A DNA stretch of 64,000 nucleotides from Paguma larvata (GCA_030068075.1 CM057827.1:71004500-71068499), one strand, 5' to 3'; shown: positions 45,399 through 57,372, counted from the stretch's first letter. Notes: generated by a model not told the origin, from the sequence alone. Numbers and translations are program-made.

Positions 45399-45500
45399 AG
45401 GGAGAGTGAGTGATGGGCATTAAAGAGGGCACTTGTTGGGATGAACACTGGGTGTTATATGGAAACCAATTTGAAAATAAATTATTTAAATAAAAAAAGA
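45399..45500 (+). mobile_element. Minimal L1 3' tail (plus)
   Basis: Only about 100 bp of L1 3' UTR ('gtgatgggcattaaagaggg', 'gatgaacactgggtgttata') plus a tail, inserted in the SINE's A-rich end. 'aaacatt' words flank it. Confidence 0.85.
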
Positions 45501-45658
45501 AACATTAAAAAATTTAACAAATATTATTTGTTATTTACTGTATTACTTAAATAAATAATTATTATTAAATAAATTGACCATCTTTGTTTTAAATTTATGT
45601 TTGTCTATAACTCTTTCTTTAAAGAACAAATGCTTTTATCGTATTTTTTTCTTTTTTT
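45501..45658. other. AT-rich spacer
   Basis: No gene or named repeat. Confidence 0.35.
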
Positions 45659-45861
45659 TTTAACGTTTTATTTATTTTTGAGAGACAGAGAGACACAGTG
45701 TGAGCAGGGGAGGGGCAGAGAGTGAGATACAGAATCTGAAGCAGGCTCTAGGCTCTGAGCTGTCAGCACAGAGCCCGACGCGGTGCTCAAACTCACAGAC
45801 TGTGAGATCATGACCTGAACTGAAGTTGGCCGCTTAACCAACTGAGCCACCCAGGCACCCC
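45659..45861 (-). mobile_element. Felid CanSINE (minus)
   Basis: Starts 'aacgttttatttatttttga', ends with a 'gagccacccaggcacccc' head. Confidence 0.93.
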
Positions 45862-45873
45862 TATTGTATTTTT

Positions 45874-46093
45874 TTAAAGTTTATTTATTTATTTTGAGAG
45901 AGAGAGACAGTGTGTGTGTGCACACGTGCAAGTTGGGGAAGGGCAGAAAGAGAGGGAGAGAGGGAATCCCAAGCAGGTTCTGTGCTGTCAGCGCAGAGCC
46001 GGATGTGGGGATCAATCTCGGGAACCAAGAGATCATGACCTGAACTGAAATTGAGAGTGGGATACTTAACTGACTGAGCCACCCAGGCGTCCC
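45874..46093 (-). mobile_element. Felid CanSINE (minus)
   Basis: Second adjacent SINE, of an older type with 'gtgtgtgtgcacacgtgca' in the tract and 'gatgtggggatcaatctcgg'. Confidence 0.88.
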
Positions 46094-47212
46094 TACGACT
46101 GTTGCAATAGTATGTTTATACTGCTTTTTAATTGTTTATCCACTTTAAGCGACAACTATTTAATTCCTTCTGTAAAAGGTGAGTTTTGCTCACTTACAAT
46201 AACTCCCTCTCTTCTCAAATGTTTCCTCACAATTTTATTCTTAGTTTTAGTTCTTCTATTGCTTTTATATCTTTAAGTGATAAAAATCTCTATTTTTTGA
46301 TTCATCGTCTTGGACAGCATTTCTAGGCTTTCCAGGGAGAGGAGGAAATCTCCATCCTTCCTTTTTCCTACCTCTCTAAGATCCTCTTTATGACAGGCGT
46401 TAGTGGTATTTGTGGGGACTTGATTTTTAAACAAAGTTTTACATCATCATTTCTAACAATATTCCATTGATCACATGGGCCAGCCCTATTCAATTGGAGG
46501 GGACTGCACAATGGCATGAATACCAGAGGCAAGAATCACTGGGGGCCATCTGGAGACTGGCTCCCACAGGGTACCAGAGTATCTTCAGGACCTCAAGGGT
46601 GAGAGGTACACTTAGTTTCACAAAAGTCCTGAAAAACGGAACTCTAGGGGCATAAGAATCCTGCCTGCCTTTCTGCCTTTATCTCTCTGTCTCCACATTT
46701 CTCTCTCTCTCTCTCTCTCTGTCTCTTTCCTTCTCCCTCTCTCCCTTTGATTTCGTGGTCTATTGTCTCTACATCTGCTTTTTTCTTTCCTATATGTGAA
46801 CTGGCTTTCACTGCCTTGGCTTCATCTCAGCAAACATAACTGCCCACAACGACGGCCTTATTCTTTGTGTTTTAAATCCATGTAATAAAGTGAACCGTAC
46901 AGAATAACTAGAATCAATGAATCCTAATTTCAAATTCTCGGGAGAGAGAATCTGTTGTCTAGCCTGGCTAGATTAACTGGGAGAAGGAGGTCTAGAGGCA
47001 TAAAATAAAAACATGATCACAGCTTCTCAGAGAATGGGGGATAGATGTGAATTACCAAACACGTCTAGTCTCTGTCGTTGTGATGAGAGACCACAGCGAT
47101 ATCTTCTTAGGTAAACAAAACTGAACTGCATCATAATAAACACCTTCAAGTATTCAGCTTTTACCAGGTTTACTTGACTATAAAGTTCTTTGCTATTAGA
47201 TAGGTCTTTCAC
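46094..47212. other. Gene-free; CT-rich tract
   Basis: A '(ct)n' tract at about 46698-46745. 46480-46570 carries an 'ggcaagaatcactgggggcc' segment seen in some old mammalian repeats, family uncertain. No gene. Confidence 0.4.
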
Positions 47213-47229
47213 ACAAGAATTTTTAAAGT

Positions 47230-47439
47230 TTATTTATTTATTTTGAGAGAGAGAGAGAGTGCAAACAGGGGAGGGGCAGAGAGAGACGGAGAGAGAGAAT
47301 CCCAACCAGGCTCCTCATTGCTGGCATTGCCTCATTGCTGGCACAGAGCCCAACACTGGGCTTGAGCTCACAAACCGTAAGATTTGACTCCGAAATCAGG
47401 AGTCAGAGGCTCAACTGACTGAGCCTCCCAGGCACCCCT
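47230..47439 (-). mobile_element. CanSINE (minus)
   Basis: Target-site duplication 'acacaagaatttttaaa' (47213) and 'acacaagatttttaaaa' (47441). A 'cattgctggca' word is doubled inside. Confidence 0.9.
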
Positions 47440-47457
47440 AACACAAGATTTTTAAAA

Positions 47458-47973
47458 CTCCACAAAAATTTAGGATTTCACTCATTGCTCACTTATGTTT
47501 TGCATAAATCTTATTTTTCAGACCAACTTCTATAAAATTTATTTTGTGTTTACCTCTAAAATTCTCCGAGGTATGAGTCATATACTTCATGCTTTGAGAA
47601 CGTTCTGAAAGAGTTGACCTCTGAAATGCCAACAGCCTACTAGAAATAATTTCTGAGAGAAATGTTAAGTTATCTCCTGGGAGTATCTCTTGTTAGGACA
47701 TTTGCCTGCAGTAGGTTGGAGCATTCTATCTTTCTGTAATATAACAATTTACAAGAAGTTTTCAATATTTTAAGTAACAGATCAGTAGATGGAACAGAGA
47801 AAACTGCAGACGGAACAAAATAGATTGCTTCCACTTCAATGAAGTCACAATTTTCCTTCCACAGAGTGTTCTGCATGGATATGTTGAAATAAACATGTAA
47901 CTTGAGAAGGTTATCTTCTGCCAGGTACAAACTTTATTATTCCAACATTTGGTAGCAAGATAAAATGACAGTT
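47458..47973. other. Gene-free, nothing recognised
   Basis: The antisense frame at 47670-47930 (86 aa) has no recognised domain. Confidence 0.4.
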
Positions 47974-47985
47974 AAGATCCGGAGT

Positions 47986-48205
47986 TGGGGCACCAGGGTT
48001 GAGTGTCTGACTTCGGCTCAGGTCATGATCTTGCAGTTTGTGGCTTTGAGCCCTGTGTCAGGCTCTGTGCTGTCAGCTCAGAGCCTGGAGCCTGCCTTGG
48101 ATTCTGTGTCTCCCTCTCTCTCTGTCCCTCTCCTGCTCACACTCTATCTCTCTCTCTCAAAAATGAATAAACGTTAAAAATAAATAAATAATTAAAAAAA
48201 AAAAA
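47986..48205 (+). mobile_element. Felid CanSINE (plus), head shortened
   Basis: Target-site duplication 'aagatccggagt' (47974-47985) and 'aagacctggagt' (48206-48217). The first tRNA-like bases are partly lost. Confidence 0.9.
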
Positions 48206-48510
48206 AAGACCTGGAGTCAAATCACTCTTTATGCCTCAATTTCCTCATTTGTAGAATGGGAGGCTCTGGTTGCACCTTCTGTATTGCAAGCCACCCTAAA
48301 TTTAGTGGCGTAAAACATGGATCAAGGTGTCAGAAAGTGCGTGGCCGGGCAGTTCTCACTTTGAGGGTCTCTCATGCTGTGGAAGTCAGCTATCAACTGA
48401 AACTGTGTTCATCCGAAGGCTTGACTGGGCTGGACAGCCCAGACGGCACATTCGCATAGCTTGCAGGGAAGGCTGGCTGTTGGGCAGGAGCTCAGCTGGA
48501 GCTATTGATT
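48206..48510 (+). repeat. MIR trace and older repeat, L1 target
   Basis: 'tatgcctcaatttcctcatt' is MIR-like. The following 'accctaaatttagtggcgta' region resembles a mammal-wide repeat that seems to continue after the L1 at 53783 ('gtggcctcacaagcatagca'). Confidence 0.45.
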
Positions 48511-48520
48511 AGAAATTCTC
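48511..48520. repeat. L1 target-site duplication, left
   Basis: agaaattctc, repeated at 53773-53782 directly after the poly(A) tail. Confidence 0.88.
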
Positions 48521-48738
48521 GAGAGGAGGCAACATGGCGGAGGAGTAGGGGGCTCCAGTATTTCGCTTGCCCTTTAAAGGGGGACGACTGAAACCATTGT
48601 CTCTCTCTCAACTACAAAAATCGGGGGGAAAAGGTGCTAGAGCTGACAAGAAACTAAGGCGAACACAGACACGGCCCAACTGAACTTTTTCCTTTCCAGG
48701 GCAACTTCAAGAAACAACACATAACACATCCAGCCAAA
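48521..48738 (+). promoter_or_regulatory. L1 5' UTR with YY1-like site
   Basis: Short, 218 bp. 'aacatggcgg' at 48531-48540 (+11 to +20) fits the YY1 core that sets the transcription start in human L1, at a similar distance from the 5' end. That position suggests the 5' end is complete, though whether felid L1 normally carries a longer leader is not known to me. Confidence 0.6.
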
Positions 48739-49632
48739 ATGACGAGACGGAAGAATTCTCCTCAAAAGAGTCTACAAGAAGCAGTGACAGCTCAAGAATT
48801 AATGAAAAGAGATATAAGCAACATAACAGAACTTGAATATAGAATGTTAATCATAAAACTAATTGCTGGCCTTGAAAAAAGCTTAGATGAATGCAAGGGG
48901 TCCTACGAGGCAAAGTTCAAAGACCTTAAAAACGGTCAGGAAGAATTAAAGAAGACATTGGAAGAAATACAGGGGAAACTGGAAGCAACCACAGCACGGA
49001 TTGAAGAGGTAGAGGAAAGAGTTAGTGCATTAGAAGACAAAATCATTGAAAAAGAGGAAGCAGATAAAAAGAGAGAGAAGCTGATCCAGGAACAGGAAAG
49101 GAGAATTCGAGAGCTGAGCGATGCAGTCAAAAGAAACAATATCCGTATCATAGGAGTTCCAGAGGAAGAAGAGAGAGAGAAAGGAGTCGAAGGGGTTCTG
49201 GAACAAATCATTGCTGAGAACTTCCTCAACATGAGAAAGGAAACGGGCATGGAAATCCAAGAGGCACAGAGAACTCCCCTCAGACGTAACTTGAATAGAC
49301 CTTCTGCACGGCACATCATAGTGAAGCTGGCAAAATACAAAGATAGGGAGAGAATCCTGAAAGCAGCTAGGGACAAAAGAACCCTAACATACAAAGGGAG
49401 ACCTATAAGGGTAGTAGCAGACTTATCTACGGAAACTTGGCAAGCCAGAAAGGAATGGCAGGACATCTTCAATGTGATGAGCAAGAAGGACATGCAACCA
49501 AGAATTCTGTATCCGGCTAGCCTGTCATTCAGAATAGAAGGAGAGATCAAGGTTCTTCCCAACAAACAAAAACTGAAAGAATTTATCAAAAATAAGCCAG
49601 CACTGCAAGAGATCCTGAGGGGCATTCTATGA
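48739..49632 (+). CDS. LINE-1 ORF1p, RNA-binding chaperone
   Basis: A 297-residue nucleic-acid chaperone that trimerises, coats L1 RNA in cytoplasmic particles and is needed for retrotransposition. Visible parts: basic N-terminus (MTRRK), a charged heptad-rich coiled coil about 38-132, an RRM-like domain about 133-213 with NIRIIGV (134-140) and [12 protein letters not shown] (191-202), and a C-terminal domain about 214-297 containing [14 protein letters not shown] (227-240) and [11 protein letters not shown] (254-264). These match mammalian ORF1p closely. It is shorter than human ORF1p (338 aa), mainly in the N-terminal half. Start ATG in 'aaaatga', first in frame after the 5' UTR. The stop overlaps the ORF2 frame as ATGA at 49629-49632. 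No stop or frameshift. An antisense frame (48936-49667) is a shadow. Confidence 0.95.
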   Translation: MTRRKNSPQKSLQEAVTAQELMKRDISNITELEYRMLIIKLIAGLEKSLDECKGSYEAKFKDLKNGQEELKKTLEEIQGKLEATTARIEEVEERVSALEDKIIEKEEADKKREKLIQEQERRIRELSDAVKRNNIRIIGVPEEEEREKGVEGVLEQIIAENFLNMRKETGMEIQEAQRTPLRRNLNRPSARHIIVKLAKYKDRERILKAARDKRTLTYKGRPIRVVADLSTETWQARKEWQDIFNVMSKKDMQPRILYPASLSFRIEGEIKVLPNKQKLKEFIKNKPALQEILRGIL

Positions 49633-52600
49633 AAACAAGGAGGCAAAGAATACAAACTACCAGACACAGCCTTACAAACATGAAACTTACAGATAATACA
49701 GTGACTGTAAGCCCATATTTTTCAATATTAACACTGAATGTAAATGGACTAAATGCGCCAATCAAAAGACAAAGGATAACAGAATGGATTAAAAAACAAG
49801 ACCCATCTATTTGCTGTCTTCAAGAAACTCATCTTAAACCTGAAGACACCTTCAGATTGAAAGTGAGGGGATGGAGAACTATCTACCATGCTACTGGAAG
49901 TCAGAAGAAAGCCGGAGTAGCCACACTTATATCAGACAAATTAGACTTTAAAATGAACGATGTAATAAGAGATGAGGAAGGACATTATATAATAGTCTCA
50001 GGGACCATCCAGCAGGAAGAGCTAACAATTGTAAATATCTACGCACCGAATTCAGGGGCACCCAAATTTGTAAAACAACTAATTACAAACATTAGCAACC
50101 TCATCGATAAAAATGTCCTAATAGTAGGGGATCTCAACACTCCACTCTCAGCATTGGATAGATCAACAAAACAGAAAATCTCCGCAGAAACAATAGCCCT
50201 GAATGACACATTAGGACAGATGGGCCTCACAGACATCTTTAGGGTCCTTCATCCAGAAGCAAAGGAATTTACATTCTTCTCAACTGCACACGGTACATTT
50301 TCCAAGATAGACCACATTCTGGGGCACAGGGAAGCTCTGAATAAATATAAAAGAATTGAGATCATACCGTGTACAGTGTCAGACCACAATGCTTTGAAAC
50401 TTGAAATCAACCACAGGAGAAAGCCTGGAAAATATCCAAGAACATGGCGGCTAAGAAATAACCTACTAAAAGATGACTGGGTCAACCAAGCCATCAGAGA
50501 AGAATTTAAAAAATACATGGAAACAAATGAAAATGAAAATACAACAATCCAAACGCTCTGGGACGCAGCAAAGGCAGTCCTGAGAGGGAAATATATTGCA
50601 ATCCAGGCCCATCTCAAGAAACAAGAAAAATCAATAACACAAATTCTAACAGCACGCCTAAAGGAACTAGAAGCAGATCAACTAAAACAACCCAAGCCCA
50701 GCAGAAAGAGAGAAATAACAAAGATCAGAGCTCAAATTAACCATATGGAGACAGAAAAGGTAGTGGAACAGATCAATGAAACCAAAAGCTGGTTCTTTGA
50801 AAAAATAAACAAAATAGACAAACCTCTAGCCAGGCTTCTCAAAAAGAAAAGAGAGAGAACTCAAATAAATAAAATCGTGAATGAAAAGGGAGAAATTACA
50901 ACCAATCCCTCAGAGATACAAGCAATCATCAGAGAATACTATGAAAAATTATATGCCACCAAACTTGGCAATCTGGAAGAAATGGACAGCTTCCTAAATA
51001 GCCACACGCTACCAAAACTCAAACGGGAAGAAATAGAAAATTTGAACAGACCCATAACTAGTGAAGAAATAGAATCAGTTATTAAAAACCTCCCAGCAAA
51101 TAAAAGCCCTGGACCAGATGGCTTTCCTGCGGAATTTTACCAGACATTTAAAACAGAGTTAATTCCTATCCTCCTCAAGCTGTTCCAAAAAATTGAAATG
51201 GAAGGAAAACTCCCGGACTCATTCTATGAAGCCAGCATCACTTTGATTCCCAAACCAGATAGAGACCCAGCAAAGAAAGAAAATTACAGGCCAATATCCC
51301 TGATGAATATGGATGCAAAAATTCTCAACAAGATACTAGCAAATCGAATCCAACAGCATATAAAGAGAATTATCCACCATGATCAAGTAGGATTCATCCC
51401 TGGGTTGCAGGGCTGGTTCAATATTCGCAAATCAATCAACGTGATACATCACATCAACAAAAGAAAAGATAAGAACCATATGATCCTGTCAATAGATGCA
51501 GAAAAAGCATTTGACAAAATACAGCATCCTTTCTTAATAAAAACTCTCGAGAAAGTCGGGATAGAAGGAACATACTTAAACACCATAAAAGCCATATATG
51601 AAAAACCCACAGCTAATATCATCCTCAATGGGGAAAAATTGAAAGCCTTCCCCCTGAGATCAGGAACACGACAGGGGTGTCCACTCTCGCCACTGCTATT
51701 TAACATAGTGCTGGAAGTCTTAGCATCAGCAATCAGACAACAAAACAAAATAAAAGGCATCAAGATTGGCAAGGAGGAAGTCAAACTTTCACTTTTTGCA
51801 GATGACATGATACTTTACATGGAAAACCCGACAGAATCCACCAAAAGCCTACTAGAACTGATTCATGATTTCAGCAAAGTTGCAGGATACAAAATCAATG
51901 TACAGAAATCGGTGGCATTTCTATACACCAACAATGAAGCAGCAGAAAGAGAAATAAAGAAGCTAATCCCTTTCACAATTGCACCAAAAACCATAAAATA
52001 CTTAGGAATAAACCTAACCAAAGATGTGAAAGACCTCTACACTGAAAACTATAAAAAACTTATGAAGGAAATTGAGGAAGACACAAGGAAATGGAAAAAC
52101 ATCCCATGCTCATGGATTGGAAGAATAAATATCGTCAAAATGGCAATACTACCCAAAGCAATCTACACATTCAATGCAATCCCAATCAAAATTGCACCAG
52201 CATTCTTCTCAAAGCTAGAGCAAACAATCCTAAAATTTGTATGGAACCACAAAAGACCTCGAATAGCCAAAATAATACTGAAGAACAAAACCAAGGCGGG
52301 AGGCATCACAATCCCAGACTTTAACCTCTACTACAAAGCGGTGGTCATCAAGACTGTATGGTATTGGCACAAAAACAGACGCATAGACCAATGGAATAGA
52401 ATAGAAAACTCAGAAATGGACCCGCAAGTATATGGCCAACTAATCTTTGACAAAGCGGGAAAATGTATCCAATGGAAAAAAGACAGCCTTTTTAACAAAT
52501 GGTGCTGGGAGAATTGGACAGCAACATGCAAAAGAATGAAACTAGACCACTTTCTTACACCACTCACAAAAATAAATTCTAAATGGATAAAAGATCTGAA

Positions 52601-53603
52601 TGTGAGGCAGGAAACCGTCAAAATCCTAGAGGAGAAAACAGGAAAAAGCCTCTTTGACCTAAGACGCACCAATTTCTTACTCGACACGTCTCCAAAGGCA
52701 AGAGAATTAAAAGCAAAGATGAACTATTGGGACCTCATCAAGATAAAAAGCTTCTGCACGGCAAAAGAAACAACCAACAAAACGAATAGGCAACCAACGG
52801 AATGGGAAAAGATCATCGCAAATGACATATCGGATAAAGGACTAATATCTAAAATTTATAAAGAACTTACCAAACTCCAAACCCGAAAAACAAACAACCC
52901 AGTGAAGAAATGGGCGGAAGATATGAATAGACACTTCTCCAAAGGGGACATTCAGATGGCCAACAGACACATGAAACGATGCTCAATGTCACTCAGCATC
53001 AGGGAAATACAAATCAAAACTACACTGAGATACCACCTCACACCAGTCAGAGTGGCTAAAATGAACAAATCAGGAAACTATAGATGCTGGCGAGGATGTG
53101 GAGAAGTAGGCACCCTCCTACACTGTTGGTGGGAATGCAAACTGGTGCAGCCACTCTGGAAAACGGTGTGGAGGTTCCTCAAAAAAATGAAAATAGAGCT
53201 ACCCTATGACCCAGCAATAGCCCTGCTAGGAATCTACCCAAGAGACACAGGAATGCTGATGCATAGGAGCACGTGTACCCCAATGTTCATAGCAGCACTT
53301 TCGACAATAGCCAAATCATGGAAAGAGACCAAGTGCCCATCAACTGACGAATGGATAAAGAAGTTATGGTACTTATATACAATGGACTACTACGTGGCAA
53401 TGAGAAAAAATGAAATCTGGCCATGTGTAGCAAGATGGATGGAACTGGAGGGTATTATGTTAAGTGAAATAAGTCAGTCAGAAAAAGACAGATACCATAT
53501 GTTTCCACGAATAGGTGGACTTTGTGAAACTAAGCAAAAACCAGGGGGAGGGGAAGAGGGGAAAGAAAAAAAAGACACAGAGAGGGAGGGAGATAAAACA
53601 TAA
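49629..53603 (+). CDS. LINE-1 ORF2p, endonuclease and reverse transcriptase
   Basis: A protein of 1324 codons from the overlapping ATG, or 1307 from the ATG at 49680, which gives the more usual N-terminus just before the conserved [13 protein letters not shown]. Numbering from 49629, the AP-like endonuclease (about 30-255) has N39, E66, D168, N170 and SDH 251-253. The Z region and RT follow, with SIDAEKAFD (D623) and the catalytic FADD (D725, D726). A cysteine motif C-X3-C-X7-H-X4-C lies at 1153, 1157, 1165 and 1170. It nicks DNA and primes reverse transcription of its own mRNA, and drives the SINEs in trans. Human ORF2p is 1275 aa; the extra C-terminal tail is polar, with [10 protein letters not shown]. 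No frameshift, stop or missing catalytic residue. Translation probably occurs by re-initiation after ORF1. Confidence 0.96.
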   Translation: MKTRRQRIQTTRHSLTNMKLTDNTVTVSPYFSILTLNVNGLNAPIKRQRITEWIKKQDPSICCLQETHLKPEDTFRLKVRGWRTIYHATGSQKKAGVATLISDKLDFKMNDVIRDEEGHYIIVSGTIQQEELTIVNIYAPNSGAPKFVKQLITNISNLIDKNVLIVGDLNTPLSALDRSTKQKISAETIALNDTLGQMGLTDIFRVLHPEAKEFTFFSTAHGTFSKIDHILGHREALNKYKRIEIIPCTVSDHNALKLEINHRRKPGKYPRTWRLRNNLLKDDWVNQAIREEFKKYMETNENENTTIQTLWDAAKAVLRGKYIAIQAHLKKQEKSITQILTARLKELEADQLKQPKPSRKREITKIRAQINHMETEKVVEQINETKSWFFEKINKIDKPLARLLKKKRERTQINKIVNEKGEITTNPSEIQAIIREYYEKLYATKLGNLEEMDSFLNSHTLPKLKREEIENLNRPITSEEIESVIKNLPANKSPGPDGFPAEFYQTFKTELIPILLKLFQKIEMEGKLPDSFYEASITLIPKPDRDPAKKENYRPISLMNMDAKILNKILANRIQQHIKRIIHHDQVGFIPGLQGWFNIRKSINVIHHINKRKDKNHMILSIDAEKAFDKIQHPFLIKTLEKVGIEGTYLNTIKAIYEKPTANIILNGEKLKAFPLRSGTRQGCPLSPLLFNIVLEVLASAIRQQNKIKGIKIGKEEVKLSLFADDMILYMENPTESTKSLLELIHDFSKVAGYKINVQKSVAFLYTNNEAAEREIKKLIPFTIAPKTIKYLGINLTKDVKDLYTENYKKLMKEIEEDTRKWKNIPCSWIGRINIVKMAILPKAIYTFNAIPIKIAPAFFSKLEQTILKFVWNHKRPRIAKIILKNKTKAGGITIPDFNLYYKAVVIKTVWYWHKNRRIDQWNRIENSEMDPQVYGQLIFDKAGKCIQWKKDSLFNKWCWENWTATCKRMKLDHFLTPLTKINSKWIKDLNVRQETVKILEEKTGKSLFDLRRTNFLLDTSPKARELKAKMNYWDLIKIKSFCTAKETTNKTNRQPTEWEKIIANDISDKGLISKIYKELTKLQTRKTNNPVKKWAEDMNRHFSKGDIQMANRHMKRCSMSLSIREIQIKTTLRYHLTPVRVAKMNKSGNYRCWRGCGEVGTLLHCWWECKLVQPLWKTVWRFLKKMKIELPYDPAIALLGIYPRDTGMLMHRSTCTPMFIAALSTIAKSWKETKCPSTDEWIKKLWYLYTMDYYVAMRKNEIWPCVARWMELEGIMLSEISQSEKDRYHMFPRIGGLCETKQKPGGGEEGKEKKDTEREGDKT

Positions 53604-53772
53604 GAGACTCTCAAAGACTAAGAAAAAACTGAGGGTAAGGGGGATGAGGGAGGGGGGAGAGGGGGTGATGGGCATTAAAAAGGGCACATGTTGGGATGAA
53701 CACTGGGTGTTATATGTAAACCAATTTGAAAATAAACTATTATAACAAAAAAAAAAAAAAAAAAAAAAAAAA
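53604..53772 (+). terminator. L1 3' UTR, poly(A) signal and tail
   Basis: G-rich strand at about 53625-53667, AATAAA at 53731-53736, then a homopolymer A tail of about 26 bp from 53747. Confidence 0.9.
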
Positions 53773-53782
53773 AGAAATTCTC
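53773..53782. repeat. L1 target-site duplication, right
   Basis: agaaattctc, matching 48511-48520. Confidence 0.88.
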
Positions 53783-55130
53783 TACACGTGGCCTCACAAG
53801 CATAGCACGATGGCCTAACTGTAGTGGGATTTCTTAAGTTATGGCTAGTTTCCCCCAGAACATCCCAAAAAAGCCTGGTGGAAGTCACAAAGCCTTTTCC
53901 GACCTAGGCCTTGGAAGATATATGATGTAATTCTGCCAGACTCAATTGATCAAAGCCTGCCCTGTTTCAAAGGGAAGGTACATAGAGGCCGAACTGTTGA
54001 TGGGAAGATTGGCAAGATTACATTGTAGAAAAGCATTTGGGATGGAAGAAAGCGTTGCAGCCACATTTAGAAAATGTAAACTACCGGACATAGATAATAA
54101 TAATTGCCTATTTCATTAGGTTTTGTGAGTATTGAATCAAAAGGGTTTGTAATATAGTACCTAATCAGCACTTAAATACTGATTTAATTGCTTAATTTAA
54201 TTAGGTGCTTAAGTACTGATTAACTAATCAACATTTAATCAGTACTTAATATAGTGCCTGGCACACTAGAAACACTCAATAAATGTTACCATTATTATTA
54301 TCTCCAGCACTGCTCTTTGGAGAATTTTTCAGTTTGGGGCAAACACTATTTTGATTTTCTGAATTTCTATGGCTCTCAGATAAATCTGATTAAGATTAGA
54401 CAGGTCAAGGCCAAAAACTACAAGTGATATTGGATGGAAATATATTGTGATTACCTTTGATATGTCTTCTTGTCACTTTAAAAATTAGGACGTACACAGC
54501 AGCCTTTACTTAGAAGTAAAATGTCCCACATCAGGGGAAAATGCTTGGTGGCCTTCTCCCTTGCCTCGAGATAATGAAAATGCTTTGGAATTGAACTTGC
54601 ACTAGAGCATAAGCACCTATTGCTTTTGCCTTTGTTTTCTTAACGTTAAATCTGTTGTAATGATGAAGTCCGTGTAAACTTCCTTATCAAGGCTTGCAGG
54701 TCTGTTCTTTATGATGGGAAAACTCACCAATTTTGAGATGTTATGAAATTTAGCAGCAATAACTTTGTCTTCCCAAAATGATTTGAAAAGAGCATCCCAG
54801 ACAATGAACCTATCTCTGACAAACTCAGTTTGTGCTTTGCTGTCAATTGTGATGATTTAGATTCTCCTCTCCTTAGCTCAGAAATTGAGCCACCGCTGCA
54901 CTGGGCAAACGATATTATTTTTATCTGCCTTTAGCTATGAAATTGTGTTCTTATCACTGTGGATTGAAGGACATCTTTGTACCTGGACACTTTGATTTGG
55001 TGGTGATGTCAAATAGATTTTGATTCAAAGAAATATTCAGTTGGGCAAAGAATTACAAAAAGAATCTTGTGACCTTGTTTCGATTGGGAGAAATGTGGAA
55101 TGGATTAAAGAAAAATGTGTTAAAATAACA
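53783..55130. other. Gene-free; MIR-like piece
   Basis: 54080-54300 ends like MIR/L2 ('agtgcctggcacactagaaa', 'actcaataaatgttaccatt'). The rest is unrecognised. Confidence 0.45.
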
Positions 55131-55560
55131 TGCTTGGTTTTTTTTCTACCACAAAATAATTTATATTCCTCATAGGAAATTTTAGAACATCCAGGCTAAA
55201 AGAGAAAAATAAAAATCACCTGCATTCTTATCACTTGGAAGCAATAATTATTCACATTTTACAATAAGTAATTTGCTCATACACACATTCATATACACCA
55301 CAACATTTTTAAAAAATGGATCATGATGTATGTGTTATTTAGCATCTGGATTTTTTTTTAATTAAAAAACCTCACTATAGTGTGGGGATCTTTCCATGTC
55401 AGTAAATATATAAAATTGATTTAAATTATTTTAATCAGTCTCCTCTTCATCTCTCTGTAGGTATTTAGATTGTTTCCAGTTCCCACAGTTATAAACAACA
55501 CTAGAAAGAATTATCTTTGTACACACACTTAAAAAAATTATTTAAAAAATTATCAAAGTA
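55131..55560 (-). repeat. Old L1/HAL1-like sequence (minus)
   Basis: 'ggatctttccatgtcagtaa' and 'tagattgtttccagttccca' are typical antisense L1-type 3' words. Low identity. Confidence 0.4.
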
Positions 55561-55923
55561 GTGCACAAATAAAAAAACTCAAATATTAAAGAAGGTTATA
55601 AAATAAAAAGTAAAAAATTTTATTTCCTCTTCTGCTAGTTCAGTTGGCCACAAGCATCTAAAAATATGTCCCTACTGGGGTTATTCCTGTGGTTATGATT
55701 TCATCTTTAATTAATATTCTTTAATTAATTATATATTTAATTAATATTTCTGTCTTTAGTAATATTTCTGCTTTTTTTTTTCTTGGCTTATCATCTTTTG
55801 ATAGTGTCCATGGCTATATTCTGAAAGATTAAAAACTTGTTGCTTCTCTAGTACTTTCCCTGATCCCTCAGCTCCAGACAGTGGTTAGTTACATTTTTGT
55901 TCCTCTACTTAAAAAATAAAATG
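55561..55923. other. Gene-free, AT-rich
   Basis: No gene or named repeat. Confidence 0.35.
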
Positions 55924-56140
55924 TAGGGGTGCCTGGGTGGCTCAGTCAGTTAAGCGTCTGACTTCAGTTCAGGTCACAATCTCATTGCTCGTGAGTTCGA
56001 GCCCTACACTGGGCTCTCTGCTGTCAGTGTGGAGCCTGCTTCAGTTCCTGTCTCCTTCTCTCTGCCCCTCTCCAGCTCATGCTTTCTCTCTGTGTCAAAA
56101 ATAAGGAAAACATTAAAAAAAATTTTTTTTAATGTAATTG
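55924..56140 (+). mobile_element. Felid CanSINE (plus)
   Basis: 'aggggtgcctgggtggctca' head, CT tract, A-rich tail. Confidence 0.92.
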
Positions 56141-56396
56141 AATCTCTGTTCTTATTGTCATAACATTTTTAGCTATATTGTAATTTTATATTGCCAAGAT
56201 TTATAACATTCCTATTCTGTTCTATAACTTCAATTCAAACTTTGTATCTTGCCTATAGGTTAATTTCAGAAATGGAAAATCAATAAATGTCATTTATCAA
56301 TTTATTTGATAAATATTACTATAGTCTTATTATATCCAAGGAAGGAAATGTAATTCATGTCATTAATAGTTTGTTGCTTAATTAGAAATGCTTCTA
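56141..56396. other. AT-rich spacer
   Basis: No gene or named repeat. Confidence 0.35.
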
Positions 56397-56602
56397 GGGG
56401 CAGCTGGGTGGCTCAGTTAAATCTCCCACTTCTCAGCTCAGGTCGTGATCTCGCAGTTTGTGGGTTTGACCTTGAGTTGGGCTCTTTGCTGACAGCTCAG
56501 GGCCTGGAGCCTGATTCAGTGTCTCCCTCTCTCTGCCTCTCCCCCACTTGCACTCTGTCTTTCTATCTCTCAAAAATAAGTAAACATTAAGAAAAAAAAA
56601 AG
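56397..56602 (+). mobile_element. Felid CanSINE (plus)
   Basis: 'gggcagctgggtggctcagt' head, a short deletion after the head, A-rich tail. Confidence 0.88.
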
Positions 56603-57256
56603 AAGAAAGAAAAATATTCCAAATACTAAGGTCTAATCAAGGATGGATCCAAGTTTTGTAGATCTTGAATCTTAAACAATTTTGGGGGCCATTTTCAAGA
56701 GAAAAAATACATAATTACAAATAGACATTGTTAGGGCTCATCCCTTGGACTTGGAAAAGTCTGAAATGAGTGAGGGGCCCTGAAGCTTATTTTCATTAGT
56801 TTCATAGTAAATCTGCCTCTGGGTCTAACAAAATCCCCTTCAACTTCTTTTGGCTTCTTTCACTTCTTACATGTTACATTCAACTCCTGCTATGTGTCTG
56901 GTATCCTGCGTGTCCTTTTTCTTGGTTCGTTTTTCATTTTGCTGAAATCCTTCCCTAGCATTTTATTTCACACTGGTACTCTCTAGTCTGAGTGCTTATG
57001 TGTCTCATATGCATTTCTTTCCTCCAAACTCGATCTACTGTTTGGCATGATTTGGGTTGTTCAGATATCTAAGTTTTAAGCCCATTTTCTCAACTTAAAG
57101 GATAAACGAGAAACTAATAGTAATGGTTATTACCTTTGAAGGCAAGTGAATGGGGAATGGGGTGAATGGGGAAGGGTGGGAGGGATGCTCTGAACACTTT
57201 TTAATGTAGTTTCATTCTTTTACCAAGTAAAAGTATTATTTATTAAAAAAATAATT
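56603..57256. other. Gene-free, nothing recognised
   Basis: No gene or named repeat. Confidence 0.35.
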
Positions 57257-57372
57257 GGGGACACCTGACTGGCTCAGTCGGTACAGCATACAACTCTTGA
57301 TCTCGGGGTTGTAAGTTTGAGCCCCACACTGGGTGCAGAGATTACTTAAACATAAAATCTTCAAGAAAAAAA
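57257..57372 (+). mobile_element. Short older CanSINE (plus)
   Basis: 'gggacacctgactggctcag' head, 'gttgtaagtttgagccccac', 'agattacttaaacataaaat' tail. Confidence 0.85.

Larger units (their letters stand above)
48521..53772 (+). mobile_element. Full-length LINE-1 with two intact ORFs
   Basis: A 5.25-kb element: 5' UTR 48521-48738, ORF1 48739-49632, ORF2 49629-53603, 3' UTR with a G-rich tract (about 53625-53667) and AATAAA at 53731-53736, poly(A) 53747-53772. It is flanked by a 10-bp direct repeat. Neither reading frame is interrupted. It is much better preserved than every other L1 piece in the window, so the insertion is young. Confidence 0.96.

Noticed and set aside
48936..49667. 243-aa antisense frame in L1 ORF1
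   Set aside because: Shadow of ORF1 caused by its purine-rich coding strand; no known protein.
53478..53888. 136-aa minus-strand frame at the L1 3' end
   Set aside because: Runs through the L1 3' UTR and poly(A) in reverse, producing a phenylalanine run; not coding.
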